Shown here piece after piece: positions 50,801 through 62,249 of a stretch of DNA of 64,000 nt (within the stretch, counting starts at the first letter, position 1; every line of letters starts with the position of its first letter). The notes beneath the pieces were generated by a model. The model was not told the origin of the DNA and did not search any database. It saw only the letters and a program-made list of their open reading frames with translations. The position numbers and the translations under genes were made by a program. The DNA is from Pythium myriotylum. Taxonomy: Eukaryota; Oomycota; Peronosporomycetes; Pythiales; Pythiaceae. The DNA lies in contig JALJCQ010000011.1 in assembly GCA_023091665.1 (NCBI GenBank), forward strand, positions 2,542,001 to 2,606,000, given 5' to 3'.

Positions 50801-53588
50801 GGCGTCGCTTGAGCTCGTCGAAGGACGTCTTTGCCGCCGCCAAATGGCCCGGCTGTCGGGTCTCTAATAACAGATCGGTTTCCGTCACTTCATATAGCGA
50901 CGCAGCGTAGACGGCGAAGTGCTCCACGAACTGGTGATAATAATTGAGTGAGCCCAGAAAAGACTGGATACCCTTCACCGTAGTCGGAAAAGCCAGATTT
51001 GTCAATTCTTCGAGATTTTTTGGCTTCGCCCTCAGCCCTTCTGCAGACACGGAATGCCCGAGATAGTCAACCGTACTCATGCCAAACACACTTTTCGGGA
51101 GACTAATCGACAGTCCCCACTCCTCGCAGGCTTTTAGGAGTCGCTCGAGTCGACCACACATCTCTTCCCACGTCTCCCCACCGAAGAGGATGTCATCAAT
51201 ATAGGATCGCCTCCCGATGACTGGCAACGCCCCCGGGTCGGCGGGAACTGGGTCAGCGAAGACGTCCATCTCGCTGTCCTGCAGATGCCGTGGAGTCAAC
51301 TTCAGGTACCCGTACAGAGCGTTATCGAGTAGACGCTGGTATATCTGTGGAGCGTTTTTGAGGCCAAAAGGCATCCGTAGCCATTCGAACAGCCCAAAAG
51401 GAGTGACGAAAGCCGAGATGGCCCTCGCTCGGTCGGTCATCTTGACTACCCAAAAACCTGACGCCATGTCGAGAGAGCACAACCATCTGAGGCTGCCTAG
51501 GTTTTCCAGCAGATCATGCACCACAGGCATGGGATAGATCATCAGTCGAGTGAGCGAGTTTACAACCCGGTAGTCGATACACAGCCGGATGTCGACCCCG
51601 TTCTTCTTGACGACTATAACTATAGGCGAGGCCCACGGCGGCGTGGATGGGACGATGAAGCCTGCTTGCAGTAGACCCTTCAGGAGCTCGTAGAGCTTGT
51701 CGGCGAACTGGGGCGGGACCTTACGGCATGTCTGAGCGACTGGCTTCGCCTCTCCAACATCAATGTCGCACGCGACCCCTTTTGCCGGTGGTGGCCTCGC
51801 ATTGCCGTTACCCATGAGGTAGCGTCGCCTGCGCCAGATCATTGCCCGTCCAATCGATGCCCAGGCGAGTACAAATGGTTCTAGAGGCGCGTGGAAAGAA
51901 CATTCCATACTAGGCAAGCCAAGGATACGTCTTAATAGACTTCGTTGCATTGCTTCGGTGTCCCAAAACTTGTCCTCGGATGTTGCATTGTGTAGCCATT
52001 CCAGAAAATTTCTGATTTTGTTGGACCCACGCCTCACTGGCAACTGCTTTGGGTACCAATCGATGCAGAATTTGATTTGCTACAATCCAGTGGTATTGGT
52101 TTGCGTTTTAGCCACTCATTCGGTCCGATCGGTGCGAAAACCCGAATTTTCAAAAACTTTTGGCGCAAAGTGTACTCGCTCAATATCCTGCGGCGGCACG
52201 TCTTCTCCTGCAGCTATTTGGATGTCGGCTGGTGTAATCTCCTCACCTAGCGGTATTTCCGGGATCACCGCGAGATGTCCTTCGACGTCTTCCGACGCGA
52301 GATCTCGTCCTTCGTGGACGAAAACTGGCTCGTTCAGCTTGGAACTATCCACCTTGAGCTCGGCGTTCGTGTTTGACCTCGCGAAGAGCACCGCTACCTT
52401 GGCCCAGTCGGGTGCCAACGCTCCCACATCCCCGACATCATCATCCTTTGCAAGGGAGGGCGCGTCCAGTGGCGTGCGCCCACCAGAGTCAGTCGGGTCG
52501 CCCTGGGCATCATCACCGGCTGGCGGCACTGTGGATAGCACGTCGGTTCGCTTCAGAATCTCCCGAGGCGTCGAATACTGGCGTCGTTCAACCGGCGGTG
52601 GCTGTGCGGCCAAGATCGCGTCGGCTTCGGCTTGGCGCCTCCTCTCGAGCGCCGGCTCTGGCTTTGCCTTATACACGAGCGTGCACCACTCTTCGTATCG
52701 CCTTGACCCCAACGAAACGTAGCCGGTCCGTCGCGGCGCAGCAGGCGGATTGAGCCAGAGGCCCACTATCGTCTGTGCCGGTAACGTCACGGGCACAGTG
52801 AAGACGTTCGTCACCTTGACCCGTGTCGCCTGGCCACGGTCATTGCGTTCGGCCGTCGTTATCCACCGCGCATCGCGACGAACCCACAATCTCTTGGACG
52901 CATTGGGCTTGAGTCGCAGATAGAAGGACTCGCCAGGCTGGATCGTCACCTCTTGCCGGACTCTCACCTGCTCCGCCTTATCGCTATAAACGGCTCGTCG
53001 TCCTTCGAATTGTACTCGGATCTCGTCTGGCATTAATGCGACGCCGTCGGCGAGGTCGAGACGAATACCGGCAGGCGTCATGAAGTCGGTACCCAGAATC
53101 GCCTGGACGTTGCCGAGCTTGCCGACCCAGACCTCGCAGTGGTATGCGAGCTCGCCGGCCAAAACGACCTTTACCTGGGCGCGTCCTTCTGTCGGATATC
53201 CAGAGCCGCCAACCCCCTCGCAGCGCAATGACACAGTAGTGTCGACCTCGGCTCCGATCTTACGCGCAAAGTCGGAGTCGAGGATCGAGACCTCAGCACC
53301 CGAGTCCAACAGGACTCGGGCGTTGTGGTCGTCGATCTGCGCCCTTACGATGGTTTGTCGATGCGACCTCTGGTTGTAGAAACGCCAATAGCCTCGTCGC
53401 TCACCTGGGAGCAACGTCAAGCGCTGGAGGCACTTGCTACGTTCGAACTCATATGGCTCCTCAAGCGTCGAGTGAATTAGTTCGTTACGTTGTAGCGGCC
53501 TACCAGCTACGAACGCATACACAGCGACCTCGGGTTCTCGCCCGGCGCGTACCAGTCCCCAAACTGGCGGGCGATCTAGTTTAACCAT
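47808..53588 (-). pseudogene. pol: Gypsy pol: protease, RT, RNase H, second RNase H, integrase, chromodomain (two stops)
   Basis: The open frames 53588-52116 and 52043-47808 share one reading frame, separated only by TGA (52116-52118) and a TAG near 52083 in the protease-RT linker. The ATG at 53588 overlaps the gag stop by 13 nt in another frame. Domains in order: protease (LLDSGAEVSIL), RT (LCIDYRVVN, FGLKNAPQIYQ, SYIDDILF), Ty3-type RNase H with a poorly kept active site, then a second RNase H (VSFDGSARP, NEAEYRGV, VGDSRLV, REFNAAADL). Integrase follows (HHCC ending CPDCQ; MDHV, HDREPAF, MTERR). The C-terminal chromodomain has EVEKVLDHKD and YYLVKWVGYEEPTWV. Confidence 0.92.
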
Positions 53589-55768
53589 TTTTCAACGGCG
53601 GGCGGCAGAACGCCGGCATGCTTAGTCGGGTCAAACCAGGCCTTGAGCTGATTGGCAATATCCTCGAGCGGGCATGCGCCTCGGTCGTGGACATTGCCGC
53701 AACCTTTGCATCGATGGTAGCAATACTCTGCCGGATGGCCCAGCCGGCCGCACACAGTACATGTGGTCCGTCCCCAACAATCCCGATCCTGGTGACGTTT
53801 CGAGCCGCAGTGCGAGCATGGATTCGACTGCTTGAGCGGTTCCGTCTTCGTCCTGCTGGTCTTCTCCCGCCCCTGCAACGCCGCGACCACCTTAGCTAGC
53901 GCGTTGATCGACTCTGGAGCGAGCACGGTCGCGAGATCGGCTACGCCCACCTGAGCTTCAGCTGGACTGTCGCAGTCGCTGCCCGATTCGTCGTCCTCGG
54001 AGGATTCAGCCCCCGAGCTCGAGTCAGATGACCCTGATACTTCCTCGCTGAAGCGGACCGTCGGCGGCGTGAACTTGGCTACCGCGTTTACCAGGACTGC
54101 TCCGACCCCGGTACGAACGAACGCGACGATTTCGTGTCGCGCTTGTCGGCTCGGGACTTGACTGCCTCATCGCGCCTCGCCCTCTGGTTCTGACGTAGGA
54201 GCTCCTTGAGTGCTTGGCGCAGCTGACTCTCGGTGGTTGGCTTGGCCAGCCCGAACTGACGGGCGAGATCGGGATCCTCGCATGTATCAAGAAAGTGGGT
54301 CACGTGAAAAGACGCAGCGGCACCCTCGTAATCAATACCGGCCTCGATCGCCTGGACATTGAGCCGGTACAGGTAGTCGAGGTGTTCTTCCGTCGGCTTG
54401 CGGCGGAGTTCGTAGTACCGCTGGTGTGCGGTGACTGTGGCGCCACAATATTCCCGCTCAAACTCGGCCTGGAGCAACAACCAACTGGCTCGAGTCGATT
54501 TCTTTAGCTGCTTGTACCAGATCTTCGATGTGCCGGTCAGTAACTCGGGAAACTTGAGGCAGCATTGGCCATCAGTCATTTCGTCCTGTCGGAAAGCCGA
54601 TCTGACCGAGCTTATGAAAGCCTTCCCGCGATATTCGTCACGTGACTTGCCGTCGAACGTCTTCAAGTCGGCGCAGGCCGAATGTCGAAGGCGCGTCATG
54701 GCGTTGATGCCTTGCGCCGAGCTCGAACATTCGTCGTAGATGTCAGCTAAGTAGTCCGTTGAGGACCACGGGACTGAGGGCTTGACGTCTCGATCGGCCA
54801 CCTTGCGCTCGGCCTTGACGCCAGACTTGACGTTCGCCTTTTCTTCCACCCTTTGCGTGGTTGACCTGCCCCCGTCGGCCTTCGACGTGATATCGTTGGC
54901 AGTCACCTCGCCTGAGGCGACCTTATTGGCAAAGTCTTGGAGGTACGACTCCAGGTCGCGCAACATCTTGTCCTTGATCATGAGATCGTTCTCCATCCGC
55001 AATACCTCGTCTCGCGACCGGCCGATCAACTGCTCGGCGATTCTCTGCAGCGAGTCTGCGGCCGCCGCGATTGGCGGCCAACGCCTGCTCGAGTTTTCGC
55101 TGAGACTGATGGCGTAGGAATAGGTCGTAGATGGCTTGGCCGGCTGCAATGAGCTTTTCGCGTCGGACGCCCATGATCCTAGCGTTGTCAAGGATGGTCA
55201 CAGCGTAACCCGCTGTATTAAAAACGCTGATGATGCCATGCAGCACCTGCTGTTGGGTCTTCATGGACGCAAAGCCCGGATCACGGACATCGGCCGCGGG
55301 ACTGACCTTGTTCACCTGCAGGTGGCGCAGGCCTTCGTGCTTCGCCATAATGACTTCGATCATCCTTGCCGGTATAGCAGATGGTCTTGTCGGATCCATC
55401 TTCACGGGTACAGCATTCACGGCTCGAGTTATCGGCGTGACCGGCTCTTCAGACACAGTAGTGGTTGCCAATCCGTCGATCACGCTGGTCAGGTCGACGT
55501 CGGAGCCGACCTCGCTTGCGTCATCCTTGGCTTCTTCTTCAAGATCGGGGAGAAGGTTGCGAGTGACGTGGTCACTCGCTGCCGATTGTCCTTCGACCAC
55601 GCTCACGCGTGGGGGTCCTTCGTAACCGGCAGTGTTCTTGTCACCATGCTCGTCTGGGGACCCTCCAGGCGAACTTGGTCGCGGCTTCGCTTGTTTCAAG
55701 TCGGGGCCACCTGCAGCCGTTTGAACAGGTGACTTCGACCGTGATGGTCTCTTAGACTTCGGAGGCAT
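53576..55768 (-). pseudogene. gag: Gypsy gag with zinc knuckles, frameshifted
   Basis: Gag starts at the ATG at 55768 (MPPKSKRP), 31 nt inside the 5' LTR. It is open to about 55070, shifts frame, continues (SLQRIAEQLIGRSRDEV...) to about 54105, shifts again, and ends at 53576. A disordered basic/acidic N-terminus precedes the capsid-like domain (FDGKSRDEYRGKAFI, LLTGTSKIWYKQL, EFEREYCG, YLYRLNVQAIE). Three knuckles lie near the C-terminus: CSHCGSKRHQDRDC, CTVCGRLGHPAEYC and a variant CKGCGNVHDRGAC. The lesions would prevent full-length Gag unless programmed shifts are involved; two separate shifts make decay more likely. Confidence 0.82.
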
Positions 55769-55798
55769 GTTACCACCAGCTCCTGGCATACGCACCAC

Positions 55799-56861
55799 TG
55801 TGGTAGAGAGGGTCGGCACAAATCACAGCACAGCGACTGCTCGTGACTGCTGACCCCTCACCAACAGGCCTTCAGATTCTTGGAGCTGGGTGGTAACCAC
55901 AGGCGTTACACCCCACGTGAAGTCGCTGTGGGGGTGAACCGTGGGCTGATGTCTGCCGCCGAAAGTCGGGGAGGGAACCAGAGGGTCGTGAAGCCTCTGG
56001 GGGTCTGACAACTGTAGCCCGCTAGGAGACCGTCTAGCAGAACTGGTCGGAGGGGTCGTACGGGCCGAGAAACACACCTGCTCAACACGCAGGGGCTCGG
56101 TGCACTTGTGCGCAGCCGGTGGGACCGGGCTGCGGCTTCCTTGGGCGTATTCGCCTGGCGTAGAGACGCCAGAGGACGTAGCACTCCTTGGATCGTGGCG
56201 GGGGGGACAATCCCACCGGCGCACACGACCTTTCCTTGACTTGCGCAGCCGACGCCGCTGGCAGACTTGCCCCAGCGCTTCAAATCGGCTGCTCCTTGAG
56301 CGGTTCTTCGGCTTCTTCCGGCTACAACAGCCAGAGTCCACCGGGTCTTCTTTAACGTCACCTCCTGTTGGTGACGGCGAGCCTTGGTGTCGACGTTCCT
56401 CGCCAAGTCTTGCGGCTTGCTTGCGGACTTCACGGTGAAAATGGAAGTCCATTACCTTGGCCGTTACCGGCTATCCTAAGTGCGAATCTAAGCTAGGTTC
56501 GGCTGACTAAGTTCGGAACCGGCTTCGGACCGGCTCCCTGCTGACTCTATCACCCACTATCCCTGCTGAACTCCTGGCCTGATTCTACCCATCTGACACT
56601 GATTACGCCCCTTACAATTGGACGAGACGCAGACTCAGATCGGGTCTGATCGGCAGCCCATATTAGCCAATCGGCTACGGGGATCAGAAATACCGGTTTT
56701 GACCGGCTGTACCCTTGATACCGGTACAGAACGGTCGCCACCCCGCGAACGTACTAATATCGGTTAGCCTACAGGTATCTCTCTCTTCTGGGCCGTTCCA
56801 GAATAGTTGGGGGGTGCTCTGTTCCACATCGCCTGTCCCAGAGACCAGCCGCTTTACCACA
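55799..56861 (-). repeat. Gypsy 5' LTR (1,063 bp)
   Basis: Right-hand LTR of the gypsy element, TG...CA bounded, followed on the right by the CGAG target duplication (56862-56865). Downstream in the element's sense the sequence reads GTGGTGCGTATGCC, where a primer-binding site should be; TGG after the LTR is as expected, but I cannot match a tRNA. Confidence 0.92.
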
Positions 56862-56865
56862 CGAG

Positions 56866-59800
56866 TGCCGTCTCCGCGTTCTTCTACGCGTCCTTGAGCG
56901 CGTGAAACCTGATGTCCACCGCCTTCTGCGCGCCGCTGCTGCCCTCGCGCTTGATGCGGTGGATCGCCGGCTGACTGTCGATCTGGAGCGTCAGCGTGGG
57001 CTCCACTGGCTTGAGGATCTCCGCGACCACGAGCCGGATCCACTCGGCTTGCTGCAGACCGTCGTTCGCTGCAATGAACTCGGCTGTCGTGCTCGAGAGC
57101 GCAACGACGGTCTGCTTGGTCGACCCCCAGTGGACCGGACAGCCGAACAGGTACACCACGAATCCCGACACCGACTTGCGATCCTGCAGATCGTTGGCCC
57201 AGTCGGCGTCGGTGGACACGCGCAGGCCGTCTTCGTCCGTTGGCTGCAGCACGAGCTCGAGCTCCTTCGTGCGCCGCAGGTACCGCAGCACGTGCTTGGC
57301 CGCCGTCCACGCGAGGCGGCGTGGTTTCGAGCTGTGTCGAGCGAGCTGGTTCACCGCAAACGATAAGTCCGGCCGGGACACGCGCGCAAGGTAGAGAAGG
57401 CTGCCAACAACTTGGCGGTACGGCTTGTTGCGCATGTACTCGGTCTCTTCCGCCGACGGCTCGTCCGCGAGCGTGTCGAGCCGAGTCTTCGGCACCATCG
57501 GTGTGTGCGTCGTCCTCGCCTCGTCCATCGCGAACCTGTGGAGCGTCTCGGCCGCGTATGCCGCCTGCGAGAGTCGAATCGCGTCTCCCGTTCGCCGCAG
57601 GCGCATGCCGAGGAAGCTCGCCGGCTCGCCGAGGTCCTTGACCTGGTACTTCTTGCTCAGCGCGACCATGAGATGAAGCACGTGCTCTTCTTGCTGGTGC
57701 GCCACCAGGATGTCATCCACGTACAGACACACGAGCAAGAGGCTTCCGTCAACGTGCTTGTAGTACAGGCACGCGTCGCCGGTGGTCGGCTTCAGCCCGT
57801 ACTCGCAAAGGAACCGGTCGACCTCCAGGTTCCACTCGCGCCCCGCTTGCTTGAGCCCATACAACGCCTTTTTGAGTCGCCAGACCTTGTGTTCTTGCCC
57901 TGGTTCCTCAAAGCCCTTGACCTGCTTCACGTACACGGTCTCCTTGAGCGCGTCCTTGAGGTACGCCGCCGGCACATCGCCTTGGCGCATGCACATCTTG
58001 AACTTGACGACGATCACGAGGAAGACCTTGACGCAGACGAGGTCCACTACAGGCGCGCGCGTCTCCACGTAGTCTTCAAGGTAGACCTGCCGGTCGCCGC
58101 GCGCACAGACGCGCACCTTGTATTTCTCGATCGTGCCGTCGGCTGCGATCTTCAGCCGGAGCTGGACGGTGTTGTCGAGTGCGCGCGCGCCGGCCGGCAG
58201 GTCCGCGAGCTCGTACGTGTCGTTGGCCGCGAGCGCGCGGATCTCGACCCACGTGGCCTTCTCCCACTCGGGCCACTGCGGCGACTTGCGGGCCTCCCCC
58301 AGGTTGAGCGGCTCCTTGATGATCTCGACCAGGCAGATCAATGCCGGAGTGATCCGCTTGGCGGCGATCCGTTCTCGTGCTCTCGATCGTGGCGTCTTCG
58401 ATCTCGGGCGTCACTCCGCCATCTCGCACGCGTCTCTTGAGCTGCCGCATCGCCCTGGCGGCTCGTTCCATGGCGGCTGGGTCCCTTGGCGACGTGTCTG
58501 CGAGAGACGGCGGTTCTTCGAACGCTTCCTCGGCTTCGTCTGAGTCGAACTCGCCCTCTGCCGAATTCTCTCCTCCCCCTTCTGCCGGCGGCGGCTCGTC
58601 ATCGTCGCTCGGCAGAACCACCTCGTCGTAAAGCATTCGGTCGAGAGGCATGACGCCGGCGCTCTCGCGGATCCGCTTGACGTCGCCCGGCACAAAGACC
58701 TTGTAGCCGACGAAAGCACCCAGGTCGCCGCGTCCATCAAAGCGGAACCGTTTCCTGCGGATCTTCTCTGGGACGCGGATCACAACGGATTGGCCGAACA
58801 CTGGGACTTGGCGCAGGTTTGGTCGCGTTCCGAAGATCTGCTCGTGTGGCGTCACCGTCGCACCTCTCTGCGGAACGCGGTTGCGAATGTATGCAGCGTG
58901 GAGCAGCGCGTCCTCCCACATGTAGTGGGGCAGGCGGCTCTCAATCAGCATCGCGCACGCCATCTCAGAGACCGTGCGGATCATCCGCTCGGCGACTCCG
59001 TTCTGGCTGCTGCGGTACCGGACTGAGTGCTGGTGGTGGAGGCCGCGGGCGGCGATCAGCTTGCGGAAGTTCTCTGTGTTGAACTCTCCGCCGCCGTCCG
59101 TGCGCACGATCTTCAGCTCCTTGGCCGGTACGTTGGCCTGGCGCTCGATGTACGCGAGGAACTCCTTGATCTTCTGATCCGCTTCGTCCATGGTGCGCAG
59201 GCCGAAGACGCGGACGTACCCGCGCCACACAGCGACCATGAAATACCTCGAGCCGTGGTACGAGCGGTGGATCGGGCCCGCGAGATCGAAACAGCAGACG
59301 CGATCGGCTGCCTCCTGCGAACTCGACCTCTCGCGCGGCGCCGGTGCCTCGGTCACCTTGGCTCGCGCGCACGCCGTGCACATCGACGGCGTCGGTCCGG
59401 GCGCCAACAACACGCCGTCGACCGCCGCGCTCGCCGCCAGCCGTCGACACGCGCCGTAGTTGAAGTGGCCCATCCGCCGATGGATCACCTCGAGCGTCTC
59501 GGCCTTCGGATCTCGTCGCGAGCGAGTGAGGAGCGCGGCGCGGGAAGGCGCGTCGGCAGGCGACGTCGGTGTCAGCACGCGATAGATGCCGTTCGACGCA
59601 ACGGCACGAAGAACCGGCATGCGCTTGCGGCCCTTAGTCACGGACCACTCGTTGTTGGCAAAGAGCACGTTGTTGCCGGCTTTGACGAGCCGGAACACGG
59701 ATAGCAGCGTCACCGTGAGACCAGGTATGTAGAACGCGTTGGGTACAACAATCTCGAAGACGTCGGGCTCACGGTTGCCGTTCGGTATGATCTTCTGCAG

Positions 59801-59965
59801 GTGCAAGTCTCCGACCGTGCCGATCTCGATGGTGCGGCCGTCCGCGACTTGGAATCGCTTGGGCGGTGAGATCGTGCGCGTGTTTCGTAACGAGGATCGC
59901 TGGCCCGTCAGGTGGTACGACGCGCCGGAGTCCACGATGACCTCGGCCCACCTGACGCCGGCTCC
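56866..59965 (-). pseudogene. pol: Copia pol: protease, integrase, RT and start of RNase H (frameshift, nonsense, insertion)
   Basis: Open pieces are 59935-58076 and 58341-56884, linked by a frameshift near 58370. Domains: protease (VDSGASYHLTG); integrase core (HxxxH...CxxC zinc part ending CTACARAK, VRTDGGGEF, SSQNGVAERMI); RT (QGDVPAAYL, YGLKQAGREW, LYVDDILV). RNase H follows (DADWANDLQDRKSVSGF, SSTTAEFIA, DIRFHALKDA). A TAG at about 56884 precedes KNAETAL, and the last ~45 codons lie at 24227-24364 beyond the gypsy insertion. The frame is the same as gag, separated by a single TGA at 59966-59968. Confidence 0.92.
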
Positions 59966-61300
59966 TCATTCCGAATCCTCCTCGACGGCCTTGAGCGCGG
60001 CGTCCAGCAGCGGCGTCGACTTCGCGTGGCGCTCGTGGTACTTAGGGCATTGCGGGTCGGCTGCGATGTGACCGCGACCTCTGCATCCGTAGCACAGCTT
60101 CTTGTCGGTGATTGGCCAGGGCGGTGGGACGTACCCGCCGCCGGCTTCCGTCTTGATCGGGTGCTCGGTCTTGCCTCTCTTCTTTGCCGGCTTGCGCTTG
60201 CGGTCGGCGATCACGGCGTGCGCGCTCGCCACGGCTTTGCCGCCGTCGGTCTTCGCCCGCTTGGCCGCTGGCGAGTTTCCCGAGGGCTTGGCGCTCTTCG
60301 CCACGCCGTCCGACCGGTCGTACAGGCTCAAGAACTCGACGAGACCGTCGAGCGTCTGCAGCGAAGGGACCTTCTGGCGCTTGTCGTTGGTCTCGAAGAC
60401 CGGAAGCTGCTTGGTCTCGGCCGGGCACGCCGAGCTGACGAAGGCCGCGAGCGCCGCCGCCGCGTTCGTCTCGACGTGGACGCCGCCTGGCAGCGCGTCG
60501 GCCATGTTGCGCAGCCGCTGCGCGTACATCTCGTACGACTCGGCTTGGTCGCGCCGCGCCTGCTTGATCCGGTCGCGGATCGCGTCCTCGCCGATCTTCG
60601 TTGAGTACTTGTCGACCAGAAGCCGCAGCGCCTCGCGGACCGTCAAGTTCTCCGTCGAGGCCCAGATCCGATCGAACCAGGCTGCTGCTTCCTGGGCCAA
60701 GTACGCAAGGAGTATGCTGCACTTGGCGCCTTCCGTCCACCGGTGCGCGTCGCGGAGTTGCGCGCCGATGAGCTGGCTGCCGAACTCCGTCGCCCAAAGT
60801 CGCGCACCCGCGTCAAAGTCCCCCGGCTTGATCCGGCCGTCGAACTGGCGGATCGTGAGGTGCTTTGGGTTCGGCTTCCCGCCGAGAGGGAGATGGGCGA
60901 TGGCACGCGCGCGGTGGTCCACAGTGGAGCGCCTGTCTGCCGCGAAGTGCCCGCGGTCGTCGATGTCGTCATCGCGATCGCCGTCGTCGCCGTCGTCGTC
61001 ACCTTCGTCGTCGTCGTTTCCGTCACCGCCTCCGTCACCTCCGTCGAGTCCGGCGATGTCGTGCTCGTCGTCGCTTACGTCGCCTGGGCCGAGCTGCTGG
61101 CGTGTTGGTGCGGCGCGTGCTGGCGCGAGTCGCGCGAGCTGGGACCGCGGCCGGCGCGACGGCCGGCGAGGGAGGGACAATACGACGGGCGGCAGGCTGC
61201 CCGCGGGCCGGCGTGATCGGCGGCGCAGCGGCTCGCACCGGGGTGACGGTCGTGGAGGTGGGCGATCGGCGCGTGGTGACCGACATGGGAGCGAACACGA
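59966..61300 (-). pseudogene. gag: Copia gag with zinc knuckle, start unclear
   Basis: Open from about 61180 to the TGA at 59966. The TTG at 61180 has no nearby in-frame ATG. Another frame starting MSVTTRRSP near 61288 runs across it, suggesting a frameshift close to the N-terminus. After an Arg/Ala-rich then Asp/Gly-rich N-terminus come LTIRQFDGRIKPGDFD and ...WFDRIWASTENLTVREAL (capsid-like), then a basic region and a variant knuckle CYGCRGRGHIAADPQC. The stop is followed in the same frame by the protease, so pol expression would need readthrough or an original sense codon. Confidence 0.75.
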
Positions 61301-61309
61301 CTCTTAATC

Positions 61310-61597
61310 TGTTGGACCGCAAAGGACTTGAGCGAAGCAATGCAAATCCACTTGTGTTCTCTCGGTTATCCTAGCGTCCTGCGGTCCTCTTTTCTTCTGA
61401 CCTCGTCGAATCTGGCGCAGCACGGCCTGCGGGAACAAACAACTTGGTTGTGGGCCGAGCTCATCTGCATCACGGGACCTGTGTCCCGTGATGGCGTGAA
61501 ACTCACCTCGCACGACAGCCCGCACTTCCGATCGGCAGAACCCCTGCTGGGCCCACGCAGGAGCAGCCGCTTGACCGCACGTGATCTTGACCCAACA
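61310..61597 (-). repeat. Copia 5' LTR (288 bp)
   Basis: Right-hand copy of the copia LTR, differing from 23932-24218 at about three positions. The GGGCT target duplication follows at 61598-61602. Confidence 0.93.
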
Positions 61598-62006
61598 GGG
61601 CTCACGACGCTGCTAGTGTTCGGCAAGGGGCGCTGGAAGCCCGTCGCGGTCTTCGCTGTTGTGGTGCGCGACGTGGTCCATCGACGCCTGGACGCGCAAG
61701 AAGAACCGTTCTCGCGTTCCTCGAGGACGTCGTGGCTGGTGTCGTCAAGGACTATCTGGAGCACTGGAGCCGCGCGTGCGCATCAGCGTCGCCAAGCTGA
61801 TCGGCGCACTCGCGCGGCTAGATCTTGAGTGGACCACGAAGAAGTTCACGCCACTGGTCGTCGAATCCGTGCAGTTGCGATCGCCGGACTTTGAAGAGAA
61901 TGGTTTCGAGGAGCTCGACGATAACATCAGCGTGAGTCGCTCACTGGAAGATCTCATGCCGGCACGCCTCGCACGCCCTCCACGCCGCACCGTGTGGACG
62001 ACGTGA
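61598..62006 (+). pseudogene. Right half of the host locus split by the copia element
   Basis: From the duplicated GGGCT, one + frame continues the left half (TTLLVFGKGRWKPVAVFAVV to about 61,680). A second frame then reads FLEDVVAGVVKDYLEHW, and the third carries RVRISVAKLIGALARLDLEW and VVESVQLRSPDFEENGFEEL to a TGA at 62004-62006. The jumps suggest introns or frameshifts in a decaying gene. No family is assigned; FLEDVVAGVVKDYL faintly recalls chorein-type starts, too weak to name. It lies divergent from the PSMD5-like gene once the nest is removed. Confidence 0.4.
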
Positions 62007-62249
62007 GCGGATGGAAGGCGCTGGAGAGCTCGCTGTCAGCGTTTAAGTACAAAGTCAACGGAGACAATGGAGCGTGATAATGCCACAGGTTGAGCTATCA
62101 CGCATGTGGTCTGCTCTCCTCTAGAACCGTCGAACTCAAATGTATTACAAATGTCCAATACACACCATGCAATATATCTAGTCATATACAGTATTCGTTG
62201 CTGCGTGGGGTCTGTTTTCCAATACAACTGAAGCCAGAAGCGGTGGCGG

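Larger units (their letters stand above)
24365..56861 (-). mobile_element. Ty3/gypsy chromovirus-like LTR retrotransposon (middle element)
   Basis: LTRs of 1,063 bp at 24365-25427 (3') and 55799-56861 (5') have TGTGGTA/TACCACA ends. I found a single mismatch (near 25071 and 56505). The target duplication is CGAG (24361-24364 and 56862-56865). Internal order on the minus strand is gag, zinc knuckles, protease, RT, RNase H, a second RNase H, integrase and chromodomain. A long opposite-strand ORF lies between pol and the 3' LTR. The Maverick at 25704-44862 splits that last interval. Without it the element is about 13.3 kb, large for gypsy. Confidence 0.93.
23932..61597 (-). mobile_element. Ty1/copia LTR retrotransposon (outer element of the nest)
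   Basis: LTRs at 23932-24218 (3' LTR) and 61310-61597 (5' LTR) start TGTTGG and end CCAACA in the appropriate orientations. They differ at about three positions (one indel, two substitutions seen by eye). The flanks carry a perfect 5-bp target duplication GGGCT (23927-23931 and 61598-61602). The polypurine tract GAGGGGGAGG (minus strand, 24219-24228) abuts the 3' LTR. The internal region reads gag, protease, integrase, RT and RNase H on the minus strand, and the RNase H is interrupted by a gypsy insertion. Removing that leaves an element of about 5.2 kb, a normal copia size. Confidence 0.93.

Noticed and set aside
60102..61307. 401-codon + frame opposite copia gag
   Set aside because: Low-complexity Ser/Arg-rich antisense of a gag gene, unlike the antisense gypsy gene, which has domain structure and splice sites.
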